This document shows, piece after piece, positions 7,214 through 14,659 of a stretch of DNA of 36,694 bases; positions within the stretch are counted from its first letter, which is position 1, and every line of letters starts with the position of its first letter. The notes under the pieces are model-generated. The model was given only the letters and a program-made list of their open reading frames with translations. It was not told where the DNA came from and did not search any database. The translations under genes were made by a program, and so were the position numbers. Source of the stretch: Bacillota bacterium (GTDB lineage: Bacteria; Bacillota; UBA994); assembly GCA_009773495.1 (NCBI GenBank), contig WSXW01000025.1, positions 1-36,694 on the forward strand, given 5' to 3'.

Positions 7214-7822
7214 ATGAATACAATTACTTTCGGTCAACTCAGGTCCTTACTTGAGACAGAGCTACACCGCCTTCATTACAAGGAGCAAAGCATTAAGAGT
7301 TACCGGAGAATGTGGCTCCGGATTACAAAGTTCCTCGCTAACCAAGGGACAGCGTATTTGACAGAGAAACTAGGTATGGCTTTCTTAGAACGTGAATTTG
7401 ACTATTTCGAACTAGAGCGAGCAGGAAAGGTAACACAGTCAATCTGTAACGCCTTTCGTGTTGTCCGTATGCTACTGGATTTCCAGCAACATGGCTCGGT
7501 GCTACGCAGGTATTACAAGCAGAGGCAGCTTCTGAACACCGAAGGGCTAAAGCTAGTTTTAGGGCAGTACGCCCAATTCTGTCGCTTAAAAGACTACTCA
7601 CCTGTAACGCAAAAGCATTACTGCAACATCTGCGAGAAGTTCCTGAGCTCCGCTGAGTCTCAGGAGATAGTGCAGGTTGCTGACATTGATATCCGTCATG
7701 TAAGTGCATTCATCAATACATTGCTAGCCCAACTTTCGACCGGTCCCCTCCAAACACGCGGGGAACGGCTAGTTTTGAGTCATAGACCATTGATAGCGCT
7801 AGGTCCATATTCGCAAAAATGA
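7214..7822 (+). pseudogene. Tyrosine recombinase (phage-type integrase) lacking its catalytic domain
   Basis: This 202-residue frame has GGGGGGA before its ATG. It contains two SAM-like DNA-binding segments of tyrosine recombinases: LLETELHRLHYKEQSIKSYR with LRITKFLANQG near residues 12-46, and LVLGQYAQFCRLKDYSPVTQ with VADIDIRHVSAFINTLL near 114-172. After INTLLAQLST (about residue 175) the recognisable sequence ends and a short unrelated tail runs to the stop. The R-K-H-R-H-Y catalytic domain is absent, so it cannot recombine DNA. Integrases of this layout are often found in tandem sets; only this fragment is here. It lies beside the truncated end of the group II intron. Confidence 0.75.
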
Positions 7823-8375
7823 AAAGGTAGTGACCTAATAGTTAAATAGTCGGATAAGCTATTCCATTTTGGTTTTTGCTCTGGTAATGAGAGTATGTTT
7901 TAAGAGAAATTGTTACCAAGAACAAAACGACCAACAAAAAATACGTCAAGCATTCCTTGATGGAATCCCACAGTTAGCCTAGGGAAGATTCATCACATCA
8001 GGCTCTCCGGCACACCGGAAGCAGCCCACCAGGATATTTACCACAAACTAGGCATTAAGCAGTTGCCGCGCAAGCAAGTATCCTACGTGGCAACTAGATT
8101 GTAGTGACCAACACGAAAGTGAAAACCCTGTGTTTGCTGGCTCTTTCGCCTGTCTAGCCGAAAGTTCACCAATAAAAGGTATACCATCTCGATTATTGGG
8201 GCGACCTTCATTTGTCAAGGGGTTTAGCTAAAATTCTTAGTTTTTTTGAGAGTAAACTGTTAATCGTTTACAGCAACTGCATAGGTCCTGATAGGTCTTA
8301 TTACTATAAAAGATTTAGCAATTGTTTTACATAATAGAAATAAAGACTTAACCATCAGTCTATAAAATGAAATTG
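7823..8375. other. Decayed DNA with a probable IS1634-type transposase C-terminal remnant
   Basis: This gap holds no intact gene. From about 7966 to 8105 on the plus strand one frame reads HQDIYHKLGIKQLPRKQVSY followed shortly by a stop. This resembles the extreme C-terminus of IS1634-family transposases, whose N-terminal piece also occurs near 35685 in the window. An earlier piece, REIVTKNKTTNKKYVKHSL near 7900, may belong to the same gene in a different frame. The family call rests on recollection of that C-terminal style and is tentative. The remainder, from about 8110 to 8375, is AT-rich and shows nothing I can name. Confidence 0.4.
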
Positions 8376-8533
8376 AGTCTTTGTCTGACTTAGAGCCCCA
8401 CACGCCTTGTACCGATAAACCAAGGTTATGAGCTAGATTAAGTATTCTCGCCATCCGCCAAGCTGTAGGGCCGCTAGCACAGCCAGCCTTGTTCATGTTG
8501 ATAATAAAAGCGTGGCCCGTACCCCCATATAGC
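8376..8533 (-). pseudogene. Fragment of the BtrH_N-like gene (copy 2)
   Basis: About 52 codons match the N-terminal region of the gene at 2228-3175: LYGGTGHAFIINMNKAGCAS, then GPTAWRMARILNLAHNLGLS and VQGVWGSKSDKD. The active-site Cys region before it and roughly 240 residues after it are missing. On its upstream side it is fused to the translation-start region of the lost WYL-type regulator, in a different frame: the bases of ATTGCTCA and the ribosome site match copy 1 at 3847. Hence one deletion removed the regulator body and the 5' end of this gene. Downstream, the frame runs into unrelated AT-rich DNA. Confidence 0.85.
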
Positions 8534-8848
8534 ATTGCTCACTGGCACACCTCCCTCACGTCAACAATTCGCCACAAATGTTTGACTTGCCTGCTGTTCA
8601 GGCTAAATCCTCTAGGAAAAAAGGGAATTTAAGACGTCAAGCGAATTGTTTAAAGAGGAATAAACAATGCCAATTATCGATGTACACAGCCATCTAGGGG
8701 ACATTCTCTACCCTAACGGGGGAGAGCTAATATACAAAGAAAACGTGCGCATGCCAAAAATATTTGACTTTCAAGCATTTAATGAAAGGGCCTAAACAGG
8801 ACTTATGGTCTAGGCTCCTTACCGTACAAGGTGCTGGGTTACTGGGCT
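8534..8848. repeat. Imperfect direct repeat, copy 2
   Basis: This is the partner of 3847-4169. Conserved elements include ATTGCTCA, CTTGCCTG, AAGACGTC, AGCGAATTGTTTA and the amidohydrolase start MPIIDVHSHLGDILYPNGGE. Differences are scattered substitutions and short indels, so the duplication is not recent. Beyond 8848 this copy continues with more amidohydrolase-derived sequence, while copy 1 is cut off. Copy 2 therefore keeps the original downstream side, and copy 1 keeps the original regulator side. Confidence 0.85.
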
Positions 8849-8995
8849 GCAAACATCGCTAGATGAGGCTGATGTCAGCTACACTGTTTGCCTACCGATA
8901 GCACCTAACGTCACGTATGACGACCTGGCACTTTTGGACCAGAGCGAGTAATGTACGCTTCTGATTGGCCCTACGGGTATAGGCTGCCATCAAAT
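8667..8995 (+). pseudogene. Amidohydrolase remnant (copy 2), frameshifted with internal deletions
   Basis: The frame opens with MPIIDVHSHLGDILYPNGGE (D-x-H-x-H metal motif) and stops at 8793, as in copy 1. Pieces of the same enzyme follow in shifted frames: GLNRTYGLGSLPYKVLGYWA near 8789-8848, then TSLDEADVSYTVCLPIAPN and VTYDDLALLDQSE to about 8951, then MYASDWPYGYRLPS at 8951-8992. The last resembles the C-terminal (Y/C)-x-S-D-W-P-(Y/F)-G metal/active-site loop of COG2159 amidohydrolases. Most of the barrel between the second and third piece is deleted. The enzyme is dead, but the pieces show what family the intact ancestor belonged to. Confidence 0.7.
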
Positions 8996-9102
8996 GGATA
9001 CCAGGCTCCAGGGGCTAGGTCAGTCGCTCCTTCAGTGCCCTCAGTGACTTCAGTGGTTCAAATGTTTCGGAATCTAGCCCATCGAGAGTTTGGAGTTGAA
9101 TT

Positions 9103-9894
9103 ATGCAACCCTGGCTTAATGACCTACTTGTTCCAACTGCCCAGGCTCTGTGTCCTAACGCACAGGGTGTGCTCGATTTTACTGGCGGTGAACAGCTTTG
9201 GTCATCTATTGACCTCCGAATGCTAGATGACGAGGATTGGATTGCTCGCAACTGGCAGTTAGAGCGGGAGCATGCTTTGCATCAGCCCGCGCGACAACGT
9301 ATATGCGAAGCAGCCATCAGCACCGGGGGCCCAATTCTAGAGATTGCGGCTGGGCCAGGTGGTGGCAATCTATCGCCCTTGCTACATCTGGAGCCAGAGA
9401 TAAAAATAATAGTAAATGACCTTGAGTTCCGCATAGTTGAACGGTGGCAGCACTTTTTGGGCGACCGTTATTCTAATGTGGCTTTCGCTGCCTTTGATGC
9501 CAGCATGATTCCCCTGAAAGACAATTCCATGGGCTGTGTGTCATCACGAGGGGGGATAAGCAACTGCCGAGGCGATAGCAACGCTGTGCTCAGCGAGTGT
9601 GCTCGCGTGTTAAGACCAGGTGGGCTTCTCGTACTATATGAGATGTGTTTGTCACCGCGCACAGTCGCAAGCCTGCCTCAAGTCTTGCGTGAGGCGTGGG
9701 TTGTGAGCCCCTGGGTTTATGGTGATTGGGGAGATTTGCTCACCCGCCACAGCTTGGCCTTACTATCTGAAGATGTCGCGGAACGCACCACAGTCAGTCC
9801 GGAGGAAAGTGCCCTAGCCTACGACGCGGCTCAATTTGGCGTAGTGCTGGAGATAGAGTTTAGGGCTGTGATTGCCGTTTGGCAAACCGTATAG
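9103..9894 (+). CDS. Class I SAM-dependent methyltransferase
   Basis: This 263-residue protein has the Rossmann-type methyltransferase core. Motif I is ILEIAAGPGGGNLSPLL at about 78-94 (SAM binding). An acidic strand-2 residue lies in IIVNDLEF near 107. A motif-III-like segment is FAAFDASMIPLKDNSMGCVS near 128-147, and the post-II segment is ARVLRPGGLLVLYEM near 167-182. The start is ATG at 9103 with TTTGGAGTT upstream. The substrate cannot be told. The N-terminal 70 residues (WLNDLLVP, then VLDFTGGEQLWSSIDLRML) are not part of the core and may contact the substrate. It stands alone between the amidohydrolase debris and the gntR promoter, and no terminator is visible after it. Confidence 0.8.
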   Translation: MQPWLNDLLVPTAQALCPNAQGVLDFTGGEQLWSSIDLRMLDDEDWIARNWQLEREHALHQPARQRICEAAISTGGPILEIAAGPGGGNLSPLLHLEPEIKIIVNDLEFRIVERWQHFLGDRYSNVAFAAFDASMIPLKDNSMGCVSSRGGISNCRGDSNAVLSECARVLRPGGLLVLYEMCLSPRTVASLPQVLREAWVVSPWVYGDWGDLLTRHSLALLSEDVAERTTVSPEESALAYDAAQFGVVLEIEFRAVIAVWQTV

Positions 9895-9935
9895 GTATGC
9901 GGTATCTTTTTTAGGATATTTAGATCAGGTTCTGC

Positions 9936-9963
9936 TTGCACTGTAATTAATACAATGTATAAT
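9936..9963 (+). promoter_or_regulatory. Promoter of the gntR-type gene, with a 14-bp palindrome at the start site
   Basis: TTGCAC (9936-9941) and TATAAT (9958-9963) are 16 bp apart. The expected start of transcription, near 9970, falls in the perfect palindrome TGATATTAATATCA (9967-9980), a plausible operator. Because the -10 overlaps the ATG at 9962, that ATG cannot be the start codon of the gene made from this promoter. Confidence 0.6.
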
Positions 9964-10021
9964 GTATGATATTAATATCACATTGCCAGAGACTTGTTCT
10001 AACACTAGGGGGGAACCAGCA

Positions 10022-10714
10022 TTGAAGAAAGTATCGCCAGCATCATTGCGAGAGCAACTCTACGAATCAATTATGGATGCGATCCTGACCAACCAGTATC
10101 ATCCCGGAGAGGTATTACAGATTGACAAATTGGCAAATGATTTTGGTGTAAGTACCACTCCTGTAAGAGAAGCGCTGGTGAGGCTCGAAGGGACCGGTCT
10201 AGTCAAGTTGATGCCCAACAAGGGAGCCCAGGTAACTGCTGTAAGTAGCCAGGACGTCTCAGATATCTGGGAGGTCCGTATGATACTGGAGCCATACGCG
10301 GCTCGGTTAGCTGCTAAGACAGCTCATGAGTATGAAATGCAAGCAATGCGCAGTCGATTGCAGTACGTGTTAAATACACCTGAGGATTTCTCTAGTTACC
10401 TACAATCGGATTTAGAACTACATGGGCTACTTGCTAAACATTTAACTAATAGAGTTCTACTAGACATTCTAGAAAAATTAGGCAGGCATTATACCCGTAT
10501 ACGGTATTTCGCGGAAAGTGACCCCGTTGCTGGTCGTACCGATGTTATTAGGCAGGTTACTAGCGAGCATCTAACTATAGTAGAGTCACTTTTGACACGA
10601 AACGCCGATGGCACTGCATCAGCAGTCCTCGAACACTTGCGTAACGGTGAGAGACGCACTCTAGACGCGCTAGCTAGGCGGCAGCAAAATGGACACCTCA
10701 GTCTTCACATCTAA
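10022..10714 (+). CDS. GntR-family regulator, FadR/FCD subfamily
   Basis: The protein has about 230 residues. The N-terminal winged helix (SLREQLYESIMDAILTNQYH, then PGEVLQIDKLANDFGVSTTP and VREALVRLEGTGLV) is the GntR DNA-binding domain. The C-terminal helical FCD domain (VSDIWEVRMILEPYAARLAA, DLELHGLLAKH and VTSEHLTIVESLL) usually binds a carboxylic acid through Asp and His ligands and a metal. The start is taken as TTG at 10022, which has AGGGGGGA eight bases upstream; the in-frame ATG at 9962 overlaps the promoter. A strong terminator follows, so it is transcribed separately from the kor operon 290 bases downstream, which it most likely controls. The effector would then be an operon substrate such as a 2-oxoacid or amino acid. 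Confidence 0.88.
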   Translation: MKKVSPASLREQLYESIMDAILTNQYHPGEVLQIDKLANDFGVSTTPVREALVRLEGTGLVKLMPNKGAQVTAVSSQDVSDIWEVRMILEPYAARLAAKTAHEYEMQAMRSRLQYVLNTPEDFSSYLQSDLELHGLLAKHLTNRVLLDILEKLGRHYTRIRYFAESDPVAGRTDVIRQVTSEHLTIVESLLTRNADGTASAVLEHLRNGERRTLDALARRQQNGHLSLHI

Positions 10715-10725
10715 GGCCTCGGTTG

Positions 10726-10773
10726 ATAAAAGGGCAGGTATGACGATAAGTCATGCTTGCCCTTTTATTAATT
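10726..10773 (+). terminator. Terminator after the gntR-type gene
   Basis: The stem ATAAAAGGGCAGGTATGAC (10726-10744) pairs with GTCATGCTTGCCCTTTTAT (10750-10768), with two imperfect positions and a GATAA loop. It ends in a TTTTATTA stretch. It separates gntR from the kor promoter. Confidence 0.8.
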
Positions 10774-10813
10774 GCTACGTCTTAACATATAAAAGCATGA
10801 TGCACAGTGTATT

Positions 10814-10855
10814 ATATATTATATATTGACTGACAATATATAATATATGTATAAT
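10814..10855 (+). promoter_or_regulatory. kor operon promoter with overlapping 15-bp inverted repeat (probable operator)
   Basis: A near-consensus promoter has TTGACT at 10826-10831 and TATAAT at 10850-10855, 18 bp apart. A perfect 15-bp inverted repeat, ATATATTATATATTG (10814-10828) and CAATATATAATATAT (10834-10848), with spacer ACTGA, covers the -35 and spacer. A repressor bound there would block RNA polymerase. The centre ATTG-ACTGA-CAAT is the most specific part, since the outer arms are simple AT. The adjacent GntR/FCD protein is the obvious candidate to bind it. Confidence 0.7.
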
Positions 10856-11004
10856 GAAAAGGGGGAAAGGGCTTTTATAATTTGGTTAACATAGAGTGCA
10901 GTTAAGAAGAGAGATTATTATTACTGCCGATGAGGGGCCTATTCGTAACTTTGCCTCTAGCGTTGACCGTTGTTTCATCACAAGAATTGAGAGGAGTGAA
11001 AAAC

Positions 11005-12162
11005 ATGACTGCAGACGGGCAGAGGCAAAACTCACGAGTGCTTTCAGGTGTCCACTTTATGCTAGGCAATTACGCGACGGTAGAAGGTGCTTTGGCTGCA
11101 GGGTGTGACTTTTTTGCTGGTTATCCAATAACACCAGCAAACGAAATTTCTGAACGTATGGCTGAACGCTTACCGCAGGTAGGCGGCAAGTTTATACAAG
11201 GCGAAGACGAGCTGTGCTCGATCTACGCTATTGCGGCTGCATCTTTAGCTGGTGCTAAGGCCATGACCGCCACCGCAAGTGCGGGATACAACTATTATCA
11301 AGAGGGTATCGAGTATGCAGTGGCCGTTGAGGCTCCCTGTGTAATCGTAAACGTACAGCGGTGTCGCGGCGAGAATTTCGCCACACAGGCAGATATCATG
11401 CAAATGCGTTGGGGTGCAGCAGGTGACCACGAAATGATCGTTTTGGCCCCATCTTCGGTGCAAGAGTTGTTTGACTACACGGTGAGAGCTTTTAACCTAG
11501 CAGAGCAGTTCCGCAACCCGGTAATAGTGGCTTCGGAGACAACTATTGCTCTGATGCGCGAGAGGTTAGAGATTCCTGGTGCCGACCGCATCCCGGTTCT
11601 TAATCGCAAGTACACAGACTTAGGTCCAGACAAATACAAGACATTTGATGCTCCTGAAAACGGTGTGCCAGATTTCTCACCCTTAGGCAAGGGCTATCAT
11701 GGCCTCTACACTATCAACCCTCATGACATCGATGGCAGCATTGAGTGGGATCCAATTGTGTATGAGAAGTTGTATAAGCGTATTACTGGAAAGATCAGCG
11801 AGAATGAGCACATCATCTCTCATACTGAGTCCTTCCAGCTAGATGACGCAGATATTGCCCTTGTAACCTACGGTAGCGAAGTTCGCCCTACCCTCGACGC
11901 TATGGAGCTAGCTAGAAACTCTGGCCTGAAGGTCGGCGTGCTCAAGCTAGGTACCGTATGGCCTGTGCCTGAAACTAGAATTCGTGAGGTAGCTAAGCAG
12001 ATGAAAGCCGTGATTACCGTAGAAATGAGCATCGGCAAGTACGCTGGTGAGGTTGAGCGGGTAGTTGCTGGTCGTTGTGTAACCGCTCGCGCTACTAAGA
12101 ATCGTGGTATTGGGCACACAGCAGAAGAGATTCTTGAGGTCATAAAGGGGGTTAGGGCATGA
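11005..12162 (+). CDS. korA: 2-oxoacid:ferredoxin oxidoreductase, alpha subunit
   Basis: The product has 385 residues. It is the pyrimidine-binding/core subunit of a 2-oxoglutarate-type ferredoxin oxidoreductase, which converts a 2-oxoacid and CoA to acyl-CoA and CO2 while reducing ferredoxin. Seen here: GNYATVEGALAAGCDFFAGY, then PITPANEISERM (pyrimidine domain), GEDELCSIYAIAAASLAGAK, TATASAGYNYYQEGIEYAV, and a C-terminal transketolase-like domain (ALVTYGSEVRPTLDAM, GVLKLGTVWPVPE). No fused gamma domain is present, and none is needed because korC is separate. The start ATG at 11005 has GAGAGGAG upstream; an in-frame ATG at 10930 lacks a ribosome site. The stop overlaps the korB start (ATGA). 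The 5' leader is about 140 bases. Confidence 0.93.
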   Translation: MTADGQRQNSRVLSGVHFMLGNYATVEGALAAGCDFFAGYPITPANEISERMAERLPQVGGKFIQGEDELCSIYAIAAASLAGAKAMTATASAGYNYYQEGIEYAVAVEAPCVIVNVQRCRGENFATQADIMQMRWGAAGDHEMIVLAPSSVQELFDYTVRAFNLAEQFRNPVIVASETTIALMRERLEIPGADRIPVLNRKYTDLGPDKYKTFDAPENGVPDFSPLGKGYHGLYTINPHDIDGSIEWDPIVYEKLYKRITGKISENEHIISHTESFQLDDADIALVTYGSEVRPTLDAMELARNSGLKVGVLKLGTVWPVPETRIREVAKQMKAVITVEMSIGKYAGEVERVVAGRCVTARATKNRGIGHTAEEILEVIKGVRA

Positions 12163-12974
12163 GCCAGATGATTAATGCACAAAGACGGCATATTCGCTAC
12201 GGAAAACTGCCGCACTTCTTCTGCCCTGGCTGTGGTGACGGTCAGGTTCTAAACTTCTTCTTGCGCGCCATCGATGAACTTGGCATGAATCTAGAAGATA
12301 TGGTCGCCATCGGCGGCGTAGGTTGCACTGCACGTATACCTGTGTACCTTAACACAGACACCCTCCACGGCGTACACGGCCGTACCTTGCCTTGGGCCAT
12401 GGGTATTAAGCTTCATAAGCCGGAAATTCCGGTTGTTATATTTGCAGGTGATGGTGATGCAGCCTCAATTGGAGGCAATCACTTAATTCATGCTGCTCGC
12501 AGAAATCTCGATGTGACCATGATCGTAGTTAATAACCTTAACTTCGCAATGACTGGTGGCCAAGTTGCGCCAACAACACCAGCTAAGTTTGTCACCATGA
12601 CTACGCCTTACGGCAGTGGGGAGCCCCCGTTTGACATTTGTGAAGTAGCTCTTGCTGCCGGTGCGACGCATGTGAGTCGTAGTACTACTTCTAGGGGTCC
12701 ACAGACAATTAAAGCCATTAAGAAGGGGCTGCAGCACAGAGGTTTCTCATTGGTAGAGATTATATCCCAGTGTCCGACACATTTTGGCCGCTATGCCTTA
12801 GGCAGTGGCAAGCCAGAGGTAAACATTGAGTTTATCGACGATAATAGCGTGACTATAGCCGAGGCCAAGAACATGACTAAAGACGAACTGCGCGGCAAGT
12901 TCGTGATTGGCGAATTCATTGACGAACAGAAGCCAGTATTTGCTGGCAGCTCCGTCTACGAAGTGGAGGAGTAA
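12159..12974 (+). CDS. korB: 2-oxoacid:ferredoxin oxidoreductase, beta subunit
   Basis: This 271-residue thiamine-diphosphate and iron-sulfur subunit is partner of KorA. Visible features: HFFCPGCGDGQVLNFFL (first two cluster Cys), GGVGCTARIPVYLNTDTLHG (third Cys), VIFAGDGDAASIGGNHLIHA with VNNLNFAMTGGQ (the GDG...NN diphosphate-binding motif), and EIISQCPTHFGR (fourth Cys). All four Cys expected to hold the proximal 4Fe-4S cluster are present. HGVHGRTLPWAMGIKL is the usual active-site loop. It is translationally coupled to korA by a 4-base overlap and followed after 2 bases by korC. The subunit style (Kor/Vor rather than pyruvate enzyme) is clear; the preferred 2-oxoacid cannot be read from sequence. 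Confidence 0.93.
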   Translation: MSQMINAQRRHIRYGKLPHFFCPGCGDGQVLNFFLRAIDELGMNLEDMVAIGGVGCTARIPVYLNTDTLHGVHGRTLPWAMGIKLHKPEIPVVIFAGDGDAASIGGNHLIHAARRNLDVTMIVVNNLNFAMTGGQVAPTTPAKFVTMTTPYGSGEPPFDICEVALAAGATHVSRSTTSRGPQTIKAIKKGLQHRGFSLVEIISQCPTHFGRYALGSGKPEVNIEFIDDNSVTIAEAKNMTKDELRGKFVIGEFIDEQKPVFAGSSVYEVEE

Positions 12975-12976
12975 GA

Positions 12977-13522
12977 ATGAAAACTCTCAACATCGGCATT
13001 TGTGGCTTTGGTGGCCAAGGTGTAATACTGTCAGCCGTCATCCTCGGTACAACTGTAGTTACTAAGCGCAATATGTACGCGGTTCAGACTCAATCCTATG
13101 GTTCTGAAGCGCGAGGGGGACAGTGCCAATCTGAACTTGTTATCTCTGAGGGTCCGATTAACTCGCCCACAGCAGACAAGAAGGATATTCTAATCGCACT
13201 GTCTCAGCCTTCTTTGGAAAGGTATCTACCAACCCTAAAAGCGGGTGGTATTCTCATTGTTGATCCTAAGACTGTAACTGAAATCCCCACCGATGTTAAG
13301 GTAGTACAAGTCTCTGCCACTGATACTGCAGTGAATTTAGGCAACAGAATTGCTGCTAACATGGTTCTACTCGGTTTTATACAGGCGGCAACGAACCTCT
13401 TTAGCATAGAAGAACTGCTTGATGTTGTTAAGGACTATGTGCCGGCACGCTTTATTGACCTCAACTTAGCTGCTGTTCACGCTGGCGTGGAATTAGCTAA
13501 GAGTTACGGAGGTACTTTCTAG
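12977..13522 (+). CDS. korC: 2-oxoacid:ferredoxin oxidoreductase, gamma subunit
   Basis: The product has 181 residues and the POR_N/gamma fold: NIGICGFGGQGVILSAVILG (glycine-rich nucleotide/CoA-side loop), TQSYGSEARGGQCQSELVIS (the conserved S-Y-G-x-E-x-R-G-G motif of gamma subunits), and ILIALSQPSLERYLPTLKAG. It completes the catalytic trimer with KorA and KorB. It begins 2 bases after korB (GTGGAGGAG lies inside the korB end as ribosome site) and its stop is directly followed by the sucC-type ATG. Confidence 0.93.
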   Translation: MKTLNIGICGFGGQGVILSAVILGTTVVTKRNMYAVQTQSYGSEARGGQCQSELVISEGPINSPTADKKDILIALSQPSLERYLPTLKAGGILIVDPKTVTEIPTDVKVVQVSATDTAVNLGNRIAANMVLLGFIQAATNLFSIEELLDVVKDYVPARFIDLNLAAVHAGVELAKSYGGTF

Positions 13523-14659
13523 ATGAAGTTATTCGAATTTCAGGGCAAACGCCTGTTTAAGGAATTTGGGATTGCAGTTCCTGAAGGTACAGTGTTTACA
13601 GCGTCTCAACCGTTGCTGGAAAGCATGGCTGCACCAAAGGTTCTTAAGGCGCAGGTCTTAGCGGGTGGCCGTGGAAAGTCGGGTGGAATCAAGGTTGTTC
13701 GCTCCGGCGTAATCGATCAAGAGGCACTTAACGGGCTCTTTACTCAGATCATCGAGGATGAACCTGTGCAGGCTGTTTTGATAGAGGACATGGCCAATAT
13801 ACTGCAAGAGTTCTATTTATCTATGACTTTCTTAGGTTCTCTGGCAACCCCGGTGCTCATCGCTTGCCCCGCTGGCGGCATGGACATTGAAGAAGTAGCC
13901 CATAACACACCGGAGAAAATCCTTAGGATTCATCTGAATCCCTTGACCGGTCCTTCGGATTACCAAGTTAGAACTATTGCTAAAGAGTTTGGTTTGAAGA
14001 GCAGTAAAGAGCTCGCTCACATTATTAACCAATTATGGAAGATGTTCCGTCACTATGAGGCGAGCCTAGTAGAGATAAATCCGCTCGCCCTGACTAGCGA
14101 CGGCCTAATGGCTCTTGACGCCAAAGTCGTCCTAGATGAGAAAGCTGCTTTTCGCCACACTGCCGCCTACAACGCATTGTTGGCAGAGCAGGAGGATATC
14201 CTGCAGACCGGCGAAGAAGTATCATCCACCAAAGGTGACACCATCACTTATGTTCCACTAGATGGTACCGTGGGTCTAATCTCTGATGGTGCTGGGACAG
14301 GTATGTTGACCCTAGATCTGATTAAAGATTCCGGAGGAAACGCAGCTAACTTCTGCGAGATGGGCGGTCTGACTAGCCCCGAGGTTATGTACAAAGCCAT
14401 GGAAATAGTAATGGCTAACCTAGATATAAAAAGCCTGCTGGTGGTATTGATCGGTGGTTTTAACCGCATGGATGACATGGCCGAAGGCATCATCCGTTAC
14501 AGACAAGATCATGGTATGCGCGTTCCTATGGTAGTGCGCATGTGCGGCACCATGGAGGAAGTGGGCAAAGAGATGATGCGCCAGGCTGATATCCCCACTT
14601 ATGAAGATTTAATTGAGGCAGTGCGGAATGCTGTTTCCCTAGCCGGAGGTAACGCATAA
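13523..14659 (+). CDS. sucC: ADP-forming acyl-CoA synthetase, beta subunit (SucC family)
   Basis: The protein has 378 residues, close to the usual 385-390 of SucC. The ATP-grasp N-terminus begins MKLFEFQGKRLFKEFGIAVP and has KAQVLAGGRGKSGGIKVV at about 43-60; many SucC proteins have His where this has Leu (KAQVHAGGRGK). GGMDIEEVAHNTPEKI lies near 117-132, EINPLALTSDGLMALDAKVV near 180-199 (metal/nucleotide site), and the CoA-ligase domain is near 245-378, with DGAGTGMLTLDLI and GGFNRMDDMAEGII. Together with SucD it makes ATP from an acyl-CoA, ADP and phosphate. Sitting between korC and sucD, it should use the acyl-CoA made by KorABCD. Whether that is succinyl-CoA or another acyl-CoA is open. 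It starts immediately after korC and overlaps sucD by one base. Confidence 0.88.
   Translation: MKLFEFQGKRLFKEFGIAVPEGTVFTASQPLLESMAAPKVLKAQVLAGGRGKSGGIKVVRSGVIDQEALNGLFTQIIEDEPVQAVLIEDMANILQEFYLSMTFLGSLATPVLIACPAGGMDIEEVAHNTPEKILRIHLNPLTGPSDYQVRTIAKEFGLKSSKELAHIINQLWKMFRHYEASLVEINPLALTSDGLMALDAKVVLDEKAAFRHTAAYNALLAEQEDILQTGEEVSSTKGDTITYVPLDGTVGLISDGAGTGMLTLDLIKDSGGNAANFCEMGGLTSPEVMYKAMEIVMANLDIKSLLVVLIGGFNRMDDMAEGIIRYRQDHGMRVPMVVRMCGTMEEVGKEMMRQADIPTYEDLIEAVRNAVSLAGGNA

Noticed and set aside
8220-8272. Terminator-like GTAAAC/GTTTAC hairpin with a T-run
   Set aside because: The T-run precedes the stem on the plus strand and is an A-run after it on the minus strand, so neither direction fits an intrinsic terminator.
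10930-11004. N-terminal extension of KorA
   Set aside because: It is in frame, but there is no ribosome site before 10930, whereas GAGAGGAG lies before 11005, where similarity to the family also begins.
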